Origin: Caulobacter sp.
Lineage (GTDB): Bacteria; Pseudomonadota; Alphaproteobacteria; Caulobacterales; Caulobacteraceae
Length of the DNA: 34,840 nucleotides
Assembly (NCBI GenBank): GCA_028291265.1
Contig: JAQGIK010000007.1
Coordinates: 1 to 34,840 of the forward strand
Reading direction: 5' to 3'
Position numbers and translations under genes: made by a program. Shown piece after piece: positions 26,941 through 34,840 of this stretch. The stretch's first letter is position 1; every line of letters begins with the position of its first letter. The notes under the pieces are model-generated. The model did no database searches. It was not told the DNA's origin and worked only from the letters and a program-made list of their open reading frames with translations.

Positions 26941-28638
26941 TTGCACAAGTTCCTCCGCCCACTGGCCGCCATCGGCGCCCTGATCCTTGTCGGCTGCTCG
27001 GCCCAGGCGGGGACCGCCGACGGCGACGACTTCCTGATGTTCGGCGGGCCGATCTTCAGCGACGGCGGCGCGGCCCAGGCCGATGGCTCGACCCAGGTCA
27101 TCCCGGCCGAGGCGTTGGTGGTTCGCGACGGCAAGGTGGTGTTCGCCGGCGATCTGGCCGCCGCCCGGGCCCAGGCCAAGGGCCTGCCGCTGATCGACCT
27201 GAAGGGCGCGGCCGCCTACCCGGGCTTCATCGACAGCCATGTGCATCTGACCGGTGTGGGCCTGCGCGAAATGACCCTCAACCTCGACCAGGTGAAGTCG
27301 GTCGCTGAACTGACAGAGGCCGTGAAGGCCTGGAATGCCGCGCACCCGGGCGCCGAGCCGTTGACCGGCCGGGGTTGGATCGAGACCCACTGGCCGGAGA
27401 AGCGATTCCCCAACCGCGCCGACCTCGACGCCGTCGTCGCCGACCGCGCCGTCGTGCTGGAGCGGTCGGATGGCCACGCGGTGGTGCTGAACAGCGTCGC
27501 GCTGACGCTCGCGGGCATCACCAGGGACAGCAAGGACCCCAGCGGCGGCCGCATCGAGCGCGACGCCGCCGGCGAGCCGACCGGTATGCTGATCGACAAC
27601 GCCCAGGGCCTGATCGGCGCCAAGCTGCCGCCGCTGAGCTACGCCCGCCGGCGCGAGGCGCTGGAGAAGGCGGTCAACCTCTACGCCGCCCGCGGCTGGA
27701 CCGGCGGGGCCAACATGAGCACCGAGGCGGACGACGTGAGGGTGCTGTTCGAGCTGGCCGCCGAGAAGAAGCTGCCGATCACCGTCGACGTCTTCATGAC
27801 GCCCGAGGATTCGGCCGAGGTCCTGCGCCGCGGTCCCTACAGCGACCCGACCGGCATGGTCCGGGTACGCGGGGTGAAGCTCTACATGGACGGCGCGCTC
27901 GGCTCGCGCGGGGCCCTGCTGCTGGCCCCCTACAGCGACCAGCCGGCGACCAGCGGCCTGCAGATCGCCCAGCACGACGAGGCGCTGGGGATCATGAAGC
28001 AGGCCCTGAAGGTCAAGGCCGACATCGCCTTCCACGCCATCGGCGACAGGGGCAACCGCCAGGCGCTGGACTGGATGGCCGAGGCCTTCGCCAGCGATCC
28101 GGCCGCTGCGAAAAAGGTGCGCTGGCGCATCGAGCACAGCCAGATCGTCAACCCCGCAGACATCCCGCGCTTCCGCCAACTGGGCGTCGTCGCCTCCATG
28201 CAGCCCTCGCACGCCATCGGCGACCTCTACTTCGCCCCGGCGCGGCTCGGTCCCGACCGGCTGAAGGGCGCCTATGCCTGGCGCAGCCTGACAACCAGCG
28301 GGGCCCTGGTCATCGGCGGCACCGACGCGCCGGTCGAGGTCGGCGACCCGCGGATCGAGTTCTACGCCGCCGCCGTGCGCAAGGACCTCAAGGGCGACTC
28401 GGGTCCCGACTGGCATCCCGAAGAGGCGCTGAACCGCGTCCAGGCCCTGGCCCTGTTCACCGTCAATCCGGCCCAGGCCGACCACCGCCCCGAAGGCTGG
28501 GGTCGGCTGGTCGCCGGCAGCCCGGCCAACATCACCGTCTTCTCCCGCGAGCTCCTCACCGCCGCCGACGCCGACATCATGAAGGCGACGCCGGTGCTGA
28601 CGGTGGTCAGGGGCCGGACCGTCCACGACGCCCGCTAG
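26941..28638 (+). CDS. Amidohydrolase-family (YtcJ-like) lipoprotein
   Basis: This is a 565-residue metal-dependent hydrolase of the Amidohydro_3 (YtcJ) group. An N-terminal lipoprotein signal has Cys19 (GALILVGCSAQ). The metal-binding HxH is at His100/His102 (GFIDSHVHLTG). Other family residues are VFMTPEDSAEVL, VKLYMDGALGSRGALL, the FHAIGDRGNRQALD His and the late IGGTDAPVEVGDPRIEF Asp. The C-terminal propeller strand is GRLVAGSPANITVF. No good ATG exists; TTG 26941 starts the signal directly and has CGGGG upstream, while the longer GTG start (26878) adds a non-signal stretch. The gene is preceded by the GANTC cluster. Its stop overlaps the convergent RTX gene stop in CTAG. The natural substrate is unknown. 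Confidence 0.87.
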   Translation: MHKFLRPLAAIGALILVGCSAQAGTADGDDFLMFGGPIFSDGGAAQADGSTQVIPAEALVVRDGKVVFAGDLAAARAQAKGLPLIDLKGAAAYPGFIDSHVHLTGVGLREMTLNLDQVKSVAELTEAVKAWNAAHPGAEPLTGRGWIETHWPEKRFPNRADLDAVVADRAVVLERSDGHAVVLNSVALTLAGITRDSKDPSGGRIERDAAGEPTGMLIDNAQGLIGAKLPPLSYARRREALEKAVNLYAARGWTGGANMSTEADDVRVLFELAAEKKLPITVDVFMTPEDSAEVLRRGPYSDPTGMVRVRGVKLYMDGALGSRGALLLAPYSDQPATSGLQIAQHDEALGIMKQALKVKADIAFHAIGDRGNRQALDWMAEAFASDPAAAKKVRWRIEHSQIVNPADIPRFRQLGVVASMQPSHAIGDLYFAPARLGPDRLKGAYAWRSLTTSGALVIGGTDAPVEVGDPRIEFYAAAVRKDLKGDSGPDWHPEEALNRVQALALFTVNPAQADHRPEGWGRLVAGSPANITVFSRELLTAADADIMKATPVLTVVRGRTVHDAR

Positions 28639-31600
28639 AGCAGCCAGTCCTCCTTCGGCGCTTCCGCCGGCATCGGGGAAGCGGTGATGAAGTCGGCGGC
28701 GCTCAGGCTGGAAGCCTGGACGCCGGTCAGGATGACATAGCCACCGTCGGCGAAGATCACCTTGGCTCCGGCCGCCAACTGGCCGATGGAGCTGTAAGCC
28801 CCGCCGTAGCCGGTGGTATCGATCAGGTCGATGCCGTCCTGGAAGTCGGCGATGGTGTTGGCGCCGTCTCCGGTCGCCAGCACGAAGACGTCCGCTCCGG
28901 TCCCGCCAGTCAGGGTATCCTGACCCGCCCCGCCCACCAGCACATCGTCGCCGTCGCCGCCGTTCAGCTTGTCGGCGCCGTTGCCGCCTTCCAGCCGGTC
29001 GGCCCCGCCCAGCCCGTTCAGAGTGTCGTTGCCGTCCAGGCCCTGGATGGTTTCCCGCCGTTCGTCGCCGGTGAGGGTATTGGCCCCGGCCGTGCCGGTC
29101 AGGGTCCGCTCGTCCCCGACCGGAGGCGGCGGTGGCGGCGGGGGCGGCGCAGGCGCCGGTCCGCCGATGAAGTTGGCCGCTGTCAGGGTGGCGCCGTCGA
29201 CATCCATCAGCAGCACTGACCCGCCGTCGGCAAAGGTCAGCACGGCGCCCTCCGCAGTCTGTGACAGCGTGTAGGCGCCCGCCATGGCCGCGACCTCCAG
29301 CCGGTCCTGCAGGGCATAGAAGTCGACGATGGTGTCGTGGCCGTCGCCGGGGGCGAAGATGAAAATGTCCTCGCCCGCGCCGCCGACCAGCAGGTCGTCG
29401 CCCTTGTCGCCGGAGAGGGTGTCGTCGCCGGCGCGGCCTTCGACAAGGTCGGCGCCGGCGCCGGCGTAGAACAGGTCGTTGCCGCCCTTGCCCTGGATCC
29501 AGTCGCGCTGGACGAAGGTGTTGCCGGGAGCGCCGACGGTGCTGTCGCTGTCGTTCGCCGATTGGGTCAAGCCGGCGTAGTAGCCGTACACCGGGTGCGG
29601 CTCCGGCGGCGGCGGCGGTGGCGGCAGGCCGATGAAGGCGGCCGGCGTCAGGTCGGCGGCCTGGATGCCGGTCAGGATGACGTAGCCGCCGTCGCTGAAC
29701 AGCACCTTGGCTCCGGCGGCCAGTTGGGCAATCGACTGATAGCCGCCGTAGGCCGTCACATCGATGCGATCGACGCCCAGTTCGAAGTCGGCGACGGTGT
29801 TGGCCCCGTCGCCGGGCCCGAAGGTGAAGACGTCGATCCCGGCACCGCCGGTCAGGGTGTCCTGACCCGCGCCGCCGATCAGCACGTCGTCGCCATCGCC
29901 GCCGAACAGCTTGTCGGCGCCGTCGCCGCCCTCGAGCCGGTCACGTCCGCCCAGGCCGTTCAGCGTGTCGTTGCCGCCCAGGCCCTGGATCAGTTCGGCG
30001 CGGCCATCGCCGCTCAGGGTGTTGGCCGAGGCTGTGCCGGTCAGGGTGCGCTCAGGCGTGATCGGCGGCGGTCCCGGCGGCGGCGGAGGCGGCGGCGGCG
30101 GCGGCGGGGCTGGCGGCGGGATCGGCGGTGCGGGCGGGGGCGGCGGCACGGGCGGATTGTTGATGAAATTGGCCGCCGACAGGTGGGCGGGCTGGACACC
30201 GAACAGGGTGACGTAGCTGCCGTCGATGAAGATCACCCGGGCGTCGGCGTCCTCGGTCAGGATGATCGAGGCGTAGCCGCCGAAAGCGCTGACGTCGATC
30301 CGGTCCTGAGCGACCGAGAAGTCGTTGATGCTGTTGCGGTCGTCGCCCGGCCGGAAGACGAAGGTGTCAGCGCCGGCCCCGCCGGTCAGGCTGTCGGCGC
30401 CCTTGCCGCCGATGAGGATGTCGTCCCCGTCGCCGCCAAAGAGCTTGTCGCCGCCATCGCTGCCTTCGAGGCGGTCGTTGCCGCCGAGGCCGTTGAGGGT
30501 GTCGTTGCCGGCCAGGCCCCTGAGGATCTCGGCTCGCGCGTCGCCGTCGATCGTGTTGGCTCCCGCCGTGCCGTGCAGCAGCCGGTCATAGACGGGCGGC
30601 TCCGCCGGAGGGGGTGGCGGAGGCGGTGGCGGCGGAGGGGGCGGCGGCGGAGGTGGTGGAGGCGGTGGTGGCGGCGGCGGCGGTGGTGGAGAAGGCGGCG
30701 GCAGCGTTGGCGGCGGGCTGGCCGTGGTGATGAAGTTCTCCGCGGTCAGGCTGCTCGCCTGCACGCCGGTCAGGGTGACATAGCCGCCGTCGGCGAACAT
30801 CACCCGCACGCCGGCGCCGGTCTGCACCAGCGAGGAATAGCCGCCCCAGGCGCTGACATCGATCCAGTCCTCGGTCGCGTTGAAGTCACTGATGGCGTTG
30901 TTTCCGTCGCCGGGACCGAAGACGAAGATGTCGTAGCCGGCGCCGCCGGACATGTTGTCGGTGCCGGCGCCGCCGACGATGACGTCGTCCCCGTCGCCGC
31001 CATAGAGCTTGTCGCTGCCGTCGCCGCCCTCGAGGCGGTCGGCGCCGGCGAGGCCGTTCAGGGTGTCGTTGCCGCCGAGCCCCTGGATGGCCTCGGAACG
31101 GCCATCACCGGTCAGGGTGTTGGCGGCGACCGTCCCCGTCAGCGTCCGCTCGTAGGTCGGCGTCGCCGGCATCGGGCCGTGCGGCGGCGGCGGCGGGGGT
31201 GGAGGCGGCGGGGGCGGCGGAGGGGGTGGCGGAGGCGGTGGCGGCGGAGGCGGAGGCGGGGGTGGCGCGGTCGGCGGGGGCGGGGGTGGCGGCGGAGGCG
31301 GCGGGAGCGTGTTCGGCAGAGCGAAGTTGCCGTCGCCGAGGCTGCCGGCGGCGACGTTCTGCAGTCGCAGCGTTCCGCCGCCCGTCAGGTTGAACAGGGT
31401 GTCGGCTCCGTCGGCGATGCGGGACTGCCATTCTTCGAGCGAGGACAGGATCACCTTGTCGACGGCCACGTCGAAGTCGGTGACCAGGTCGGCGCCGCCG
31501 TCAGCGTCGAGCACGACCACGGTGTCGGCGCCGGCGCCGAGCGTCATGACGTCGTCGCCGCCATAGCCGCGCAGGAGGTTGGCGCCGCCATCACCGGTCA

Positions 31601-32219
31601 GGGTGTCGTTGAAATCGGAGCCGTAGATATTCTCCACGCTTACCAGGGTGTCGCCTTGGGCGTGGCCGCCCAGAGCTGGACCGCCAAGGGTCACGCTGAC
31701 GGCCGCATTGGACAGGCGGTAGTCGACCGTATCGGCGCCGGCGCCGCCGTTCATCTGATCGGCGCCCAGCGAACCGGCCATTATGTCATCGCCGCCCAGC
31801 CCGATCAGATCGTTCTCGTCGGCATCGCCGTACAGCAGATCGCCGACCGAACTTCCGACGTCGTCGAGGGCGAAAGCGGTATTGCGGGTTATATAGAACG
31901 GACCAAAGGAGAGGCTCTCATCATAGAAAGGCCACCAGGTGCTGTAGAGCCGCAGGTCTCCATCGATATCAAGAAGGTAGTCATCATTGTAAGCCGGGGT
32001 ATAGAATATACCGATCTCATATCCGAAATCATTATATTGATTATATGCATTCCCATGCACGATATCCAAGGTTTCGACCGCGTTTCCCCACACCACGAAG
32101 ACTTCGAATGTCTCGCCCGGCGTGCTTCCGATGACGAAGAAGGTGGCGGTGTTGGCGACGCCGGTTTCGTCCTCGATCGTGAGCCCCCAGCCCGTACCGA
32201 ATTGAATGATGGTCGCCAC
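28635..32219 (-). CDS. Giant RTX protein: six calcium-binding modules joined by polyproline linkers
   Basis: This is a protein of about 1194 residues. Residues 1-125 form an aromatic-rich N-terminal domain that I do not recognise. Six RTX regions follow, each with GGxGxDxxx nonapeptides (for example GGDGDDVLIGGAGQDTLTGG) that bind calcium as parallel beta-rolls: about 128-304, 355-500, 545-687, 725-865, 880-1018 and 1036-1185. Most open with RTLTGTxxANTLxGD and close with a FADGGYVxLTGVQA segment. Between them are five proline linkers: about 306-346 (P11-TA-P28), 511-538 (P28), 690-722, 865-875 and 1020-1034. GTG 32219 has GGGAG 6 nt upstream and is preferred to GTG 32237. RTX proteins leave by type I secretion, but no transporter genes are nearby. 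A surface or matrix protein is likely. Confidence 0.9.
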   Translation of the reverse strand: MATIIQFGTGWGLTIEDETGVANTATFFVIGSTPGETFEVFVVWGNAVETLDIVHGNAYNQYNDFGYEIGIFYTPAYNDDYLLDIDGDLRLYSTWWPFYDESLSFGPFYITRNTAFALDDVGSSVGDLLYGDADENDLIGLGGDDIMAGSLGADQMNGGAGADTVDYRLSNAAVSVTLGGPALGGHAQGDTLVSVENIYGSDFNDTLTGDGGANLLRGYGGDDVMTLGAGADTVVVLDADGGADLVTDFDVAVDKVILSSLEEWQSRIADGADTLFNLTGGGTLRLQNVAAGSLGDGNFALPNTLPPPPPPPPPPPTAPPPPPPPPPPPPPPPPPPPPPPPPPPPPHGPMPATPTYERTLTGTVAANTLTGDGRSEAIQGLGGNDTLNGLAGADRLEGGDGSDKLYGGDGDDVIVGGAGTDNMSGGAGYDIFVFGPGDGNNAISDFNATEDWIDVSAWGGYSSLVQTGAGVRVMFADGGYVTLTGVQASSLTAENFITTASPPPTLPPPSPPPPPPPPPPPPPPPPPPPPPPPPPPPPAEPPVYDRLLHGTAGANTIDGDARAEILRGLAGNDTLNGLGGNDRLEGSDGGDKLFGGDGDDILIGGKGADSLTGGAGADTFVFRPGDDRNSINDFSVAQDRIDVSAFGGYASIILTEDADARVIFIDGSYVTLFGVQPAHLSAANFINNPPVPPPPPAPPIPPPAPPPPPPPPPPPGPPPITPERTLTGTASANTLSGDGRAELIQGLGGNDTLNGLGGRDRLEGGDGADKLFGGDGDDVLIGGAGQDTLTGGAGIDVFTFGPGDGANTVADFELGVDRIDVTAYGGYQSIAQLAAGAKVLFSDGGYVILTGIQAADLTPAAFIGLPPPPPPPEPHPVYGYYAGLTQSANDSDSTVGAPGNTFVQRDWIQGKGGNDLFYAGAGADLVEGRAGDDTLSGDKGDDLLVGGAGEDIFIFAPGDGHDTIVDFYALQDRLEVAAMAGAYTLSQTAEGAVLTFADGGSVLLMDVDGATLTAANFIGGPAPAPPPPPPPPPVGDERTLTGTAGANTLTGDERRETIQGLDGNDTLNGLGGADRLEGGNGADKLNGGDGDDVLVGGAGQDTLTGGTGADVFVLATGDGANTIADFQDGIDLIDTTGYGGAYSSIGQLAAGAKVIFADGGYVILTGVQASSLSAADFITASPMPAEAPKEDWLL
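30606..30689 (-). repeat. Polyproline-28 triplet tract (linker 2)
   Basis: These 84 nt encode 28 consecutive prolines (residues 511-538). Codons are a mixture of CCG, CCC, CCT and CCA rather than one pure triplet. Positions 30607-30638 are identical to 31219-31250 in linker 1. Translation of this run should need elongation factor P. Confidence 0.9.
31182..31306 (-). repeat. Polyproline tract P11-TA-P28 (linker 1)
   Basis: This encodes residues 306-346 of the RTX protein: eleven prolines, Thr-Ala, then 28 prolines. Codons are mixed, all CCN. The tract shares a 32-nt identical block with linker 2, which indicates duplication or gene conversion between linkers. The triplet bias makes it prone to length changes. 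Confidence 0.9.
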
Positions 32220-32271
32220 GGCGCGCTCCCAATCCACCCACGGTCAGCCGCCGCAGAGCCCATTTCGGGGA

Positions 32272-32299
32272 AATATACCACAGGTTGAGCTCTGACCAA
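32272..32299 (-). promoter_or_regulatory. Candidate promoter of the RTX gene
   Basis: On the minus strand TTGGTC (32299-32294) and TATATT (32277-32272) are 16 nt apart, about 50 nt upstream of the GTG start. ATTTC-GGG-GAAAT (32262-32274), a perfect 13-bp dyad, overlaps the -10 edge and the likely start of transcription, so a repressor could act there. The divergent helicase gene begins at 32442; the rest of the gap 32300-32441 shows one GANTC site (32413). Confidence 0.5.
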
Positions 32300-32441
32300 G
32301 CTGCGCTTGAACACGGTTCCGCGATGCATTTGCCGGCGCCGCAGGAACAATTGCGCCCAAGCCGCGATTGATCGTCACCTGATCGCGCGGAGGACCATCT
32401 CGATGCTTGCCCGACTCGCACCCGCGCCCCACCTATAGGTC

Positions 32442-34840
32442 ATGAGTGACCGCTCGACCGGCCAGGCGCCGGCCCGGCTTACGGCCGTTCTGGGGCCAAC
32501 CAACACCGGCAAGACGCATCTGGCCGTCGAGCGGATGTGCGGCCACGCCAGCGGCATGATCGGCCTGCCCCTGCGCCTGCTGGCGCGGGAGATCTACGAC
32601 CGGGTGGTGGCGCTGAAGGGCGTCCGTGAGGTGGCGCTGATCACCGGCGAGGAGAAGATCGTCCCGCCGCGCGCCAACTATTTCATCTGCACCGTCGAGG
32701 CCATGCCGCTGGGCCGCGAGGTCGAGTTCATGGCCATCGACGAGATCCAGCTGTGCACCGATCCCGAGCGCGGCCACGTCTTCACCCACCGGCTGCTGCA
32801 TGCGCGCGGCAAGTTCGAGACCATGCTGCTGGGGGCCGGCACCATGGCCAACCTGATCCGCCGGCTGCTGCCCAAGGCGGAGATCGTGACGCGGGAGCGG
32901 TTCTCCTCCCTGACCTACGCCGGACCCAAGAAGCTGACCCGCCTGCCGAGGCGCAGCGCCGTCGTCGCGTTCAGCGCCGACCAGGTCTACGGCATCGCCG
33001 AGCTGATCCGCCGCCAGCGGGGCGGCGCGGCGGTGGTCATGGGCAGCCTCTCCCCCCGCACCCGCAACGCCCAGGTCGCCCTCTACCAGTCGGGCGAGGT
33101 CGACTTCCTCGTGGCCACCGACGCCATCGGCATGGGGCTGAACATGGACGTCGACCATGTCGCCTTCGCGGGCCTGCGCAAGTTCGACGGCAAGCGGAGC
33201 CGCTGGCTGCACGCCACCGAGATCGCCCAGATCGCCGGCCGGGCCGGCCGCTATCGCCGCGACGGCACCTTCGGGGTGACCGGCGAGGCCGACGACATCG
33301 ACGAGGACCTGGTCGAACGGGTCGAGAACCACCAGTTCGAGCCGATCACCACGGCCGAATGGCGCAACAGCCGCCTCGACTTCACCAGCCTGACGACCCT
33401 GATCAAGACCCTGGACGAGGCCCCGCAACGCGAGGGCCTGAAGCTGTCGGCCGAGGCGCTGGACGAGCTGACCCTGAAGCGGCTGGCCGAGGACCCCGAC
33501 ATCGCCCACCGCGCCAAGGCGAGGCCGCAGCTGGAGAAGCTGTGGGAGGTCTGCCAGACGCCCGACTTCCGCAAGATCGCCAGCGACGATCACCTCAACC
33601 TGCTGCGCCGCATCTTCAACGAGCTGACCAGCGGCCGGCGGCGCATTCCCGACGACTGGATGGCCGGCCAGTTCGCCACCCTCGACCGCACCGATGGCGA
33701 GATCGACGCCCTGGCCGGGCGGCTGGCGGCGGTGCGCACCCTGTCCTACGTCGCCAACCGGCCCGACTGGCTGCACGACCCGGCCTTCTGGCAGGCGACC
33801 ATGCGCCAGCTGGAGGACAGGCTCAGCGACACCCTGCACGAGAAGCTGATGGCCCGCTTCGTCGACCGGCGGACCAGCGTGCTGATGCGCCAGCTGGGCG
33901 ACCGCGAGGCCATGCTGGCCGGCGTCGCCGAGGACGGCACGGTGACCGTCGAGGGCCACTATGTCGGCAGGCTGCAGGGCGTGGTCTTCGACCAGCCCAA
34001 GGCCATCACCAGCCTCGAGGAAAAGGCCCTGCGCGGCGCCGCTCAACGCGCCGTGGCGCCGGAGGTGGCCAGGCGCCTGGGCGCCTTGGCCGCCGAGGAC
34101 GACGAGGCCTTCAGCCTGACGCCCGACGGCATGGTGCTGTGGCGTGGCGCGGCGGCCGGGCGGCTCGATGCGGCCGGCAAGGTCAAGCTGCTCGGCGAGC
34201 TCGGTCCCGCGCCAGCCCGTGAGCGGGCCCAGCGGCGGCTGGAGGCCTGGCTGGCCCATGAGCGGGCCCGCAAGCTGTCGCCCCTGGCGGCGTTGGAGAC
34301 GGCGATGAGCGAAGGCGGCTTGCGCGGCCTGGCCCGGGGCCTCGCCCACCGCCTGCTGGAGACCGGCGGCGTCCTGCCCCGCCGCCAGGTCGAGGCGGAG
34401 ATGAAGGTGCTCAGCCAGGCCGAGCGCCGGGCCCTGCGCAGTCTCGGCGTGCGCATCGCCGCCTTCAGCCTGCACCTGCCGGGCCTGCTGACCGAGGAGG
34501 CCCAAGCCTTCGCCCAGTCGCTGAACGCCGACACCGCCGGGCCGCCCCCCGGCAAGGTCAGCCGGCTGCAGCCGGGGCCGGTCGACGCCAAGGGGCTGTC
34601 GGCCCGGGGCCTGATGGCGGTCGGCGGCCTGGCCGTGCCGGTCGACCAGCTGGAACGGCTGGATGAGGCCCTGCGGGCGGCGCCGCAGAAGGCCGGCGGC
34701 TCGGTCGTGTCCGACGCCCTGCTCGAAGGGCTGGGCTTGAGCGCCAAAGACGCCGCCGACATCCTGCGCGGCCTTGGCCTGGCGCCGGTCAACCGCGACT
34801 ACCCCATCGCCTGGAGGCGGCGCGGCGCCGCCAGGGCCGC
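32442..34840 (+). CDS. SUV3-like superfamily II DEAD/DEAH-related helicase (3' end outside window)
   Basis: This gene runs open to the window edge, so only the first 799 residues are seen. Helicase motifs: Walker A GPTNTGKT (18-25), the Walker B variant DEIQ (100-103) in FMAIDEIQLC, GAGTMANLIRRL, FSADQVYGIAELIRR, the motif V-like VATDAIGMGLNMDVDHVAF, and motif VI QIAGRAGR (263-270). DEIQ with QIAGRAGR is typical of the SUV3 family, mitochondrial RNA helicases whose alphaproteobacterial relatives are common. The C-terminal half is Ala/Leu/Arg-rich, with EFEPITTAEWRNSRLDF-type family sequence and no recognised extra domain. ATG 32442 has a weak AGG before it. It is divergent from the RTX gene. 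The role is probably RNA turnover or unwinding; the cellular target is not known. Confidence 0.93.
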   Translation, partial: MSDRSTGQAPARLTAVLGPTNTGKTHLAVERMCGHASGMIGLPLRLLAREIYDRVVALKGVREVALITGEEKIVPPRANYFICTVEAMPLGREVEFMAIDEIQLCTDPERGHVFTHRLLHARGKFETMLLGAGTMANLIRRLLPKAEIVTRERFSSLTYAGPKKLTRLPRRSAVVAFSADQVYGIAELIRRQRGGAAVVMGSLSPRTRNAQVALYQSGEVDFLVATDAIGMGLNMDVDHVAFAGLRKFDGKRSRWLHATEIAQIAGRAGRYRRDGTFGVTGEADDIDEDLVERVENHQFEPITTAEWRNSRLDFTSLTTLIKTLDEAPQREGLKLSAEALDELTLKRLAEDPDIAHRAKARPQLEKLWEVCQTPDFRKIASDDHLNLLRRIFNELTSGRRRIPDDWMAGQFATLDRTDGEIDALAGRLAAVRTLSYVANRPDWLHDPAFWQATMRQLEDRLSDTLHEKLMARFVDRRTSVLMRQLGDREAMLAGVAEDGTVTVEGHYVGRLQGVVFDQPKAITSLEEKALRGAAQRAVAPEVARRLGALAAEDDEAFSLTPDGMVLWRGAAAGRLDAAGKVKLLGELGPAPARERAQRRLEAWLAHERARKLSPLAALETAMSEGGLRGLARGLAHRLLETGGVLPRRQVEAEMKVLSQAERRALRSLGVRIAAFSLHLPGLLTEEAQAFAQSLNADTAGPPPGKVSRLQPGPVDAKGLSARGLMAVGGLAVPVDQLERLDEALRAAPQKAGGSVVSDALLEGLGLSAKDAADILRGLGLAPVNRDYPIAWRRRGAARA

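Noticed and set aside
26140-28626. An 828-codon frame opposite the amidohydrolase gene
   Set aside because: Composition is that of an antisense shadow, and the plus-strand gene has clear family motifs.
30606-31306. GC-rich triplet tracts as a CRISPR or tandem-repeat array
   Set aside because: They are in-frame proline codons inside the RTX gene and have no spacer-repeat structure.
29337-32288. A 983-codon open frame on the plus strand opposite the RTX gene
   Set aside because: Its protein is Val/Ala/Arg/Gly-rich low complexity mirroring GGN/CCN codons; it is a shadow of the RTX gene.

Overview
The window is about 35 kb of high-GC DNA from an alphaproteobacterium, most probably a member of Caulobacterales (Caulobacter/Phenylobacterium type). 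The strongest clue is a gene at 6934-8013 that encodes a near-textbook CcrM (GANTC adenine methyltransferase). Supporting clues are a full-length alphaproteobacterial SMC, an oxygen-dependent-type cobaltochelatase CobT, a SUV3-like helicase, and CtrA-like and GANTC sites in front of genes. All identifications come from reading motifs by eye; no database was searched.

Layout. 1-3150: a minus-strand DevBCA-like ABC exporter operon (permease, ATPase, HlyD-type adaptor) that runs into an intergenic hairpin repeat. 3275-6757: a secreted S46 serine dipeptidyl-peptidase and an acyl-CoA dehydrogenase, convergent on a large inverted-repeat element. 6850-11628: genome maintenance and envelope genes, namely ccrM, a small SMI1/KNR4-like gene, mutY, a YceI lipoprotein, a DciA-like DUF721 protein and a DsbA-like lipoprotein. 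11650-15148: smc with a clear intrinsic terminator. 15280-17033: a minus-strand regulatory group made of a membrane protein, a small XRE regulator and a MerR protein fused to a P-loop domain, preceded by two exactly tandem 18-bp imperfect palindromes. 17129-20569: cytochrome c', cytochrome b561 and two tandem DUF3089 hydrolases. 20566-20784: a miniature flagellar rod/hook-like protein. 20887-24937: a translationally coupled trio of cobT, a phytase-like esterase lipoprotein and an FMN-dependent L-lactate dehydrogenase. 24934-26730: a DUF72 protein, rpmB (L28) with a strong promoter and terminator, and a secreted DUF3617 protein. 26941-28638: an amidohydrolase lipoprotein behind a cluster of four GANTC sites. 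28635-32219: a giant multi-module RTX protein with polyproline linkers. 32442-end: a SUV3-like helicase cut by the window edge.

How the parts fit. CcrM methylates GANTC, and several gene starts in the window carry GANTC sites in their upstream regions (ccrM itself, dsbA, smc, rpmB/DUF3617, the amidohydrolase, the helicase). Methylation-coupled, cell-cycle control of some of these genes is therefore plausible. DciA (helicase loading), SMC (chromosome organisation), MutY (repair) and CcrM form a chromosome-biology neighbourhood. Genes are tightly packed: three convergent pairs overlap within a 4-nt CTAG/CTAA that encodes both stop codons.

The least ordinary items are the RTX protein (six calcium-binding modules separated by polyproline linkers, two of them with 28 consecutive prolines), the MerR/P-loop fusion with its neighbouring tandem operator, the 72-residue flagellar-like protein and the GANTC cluster.
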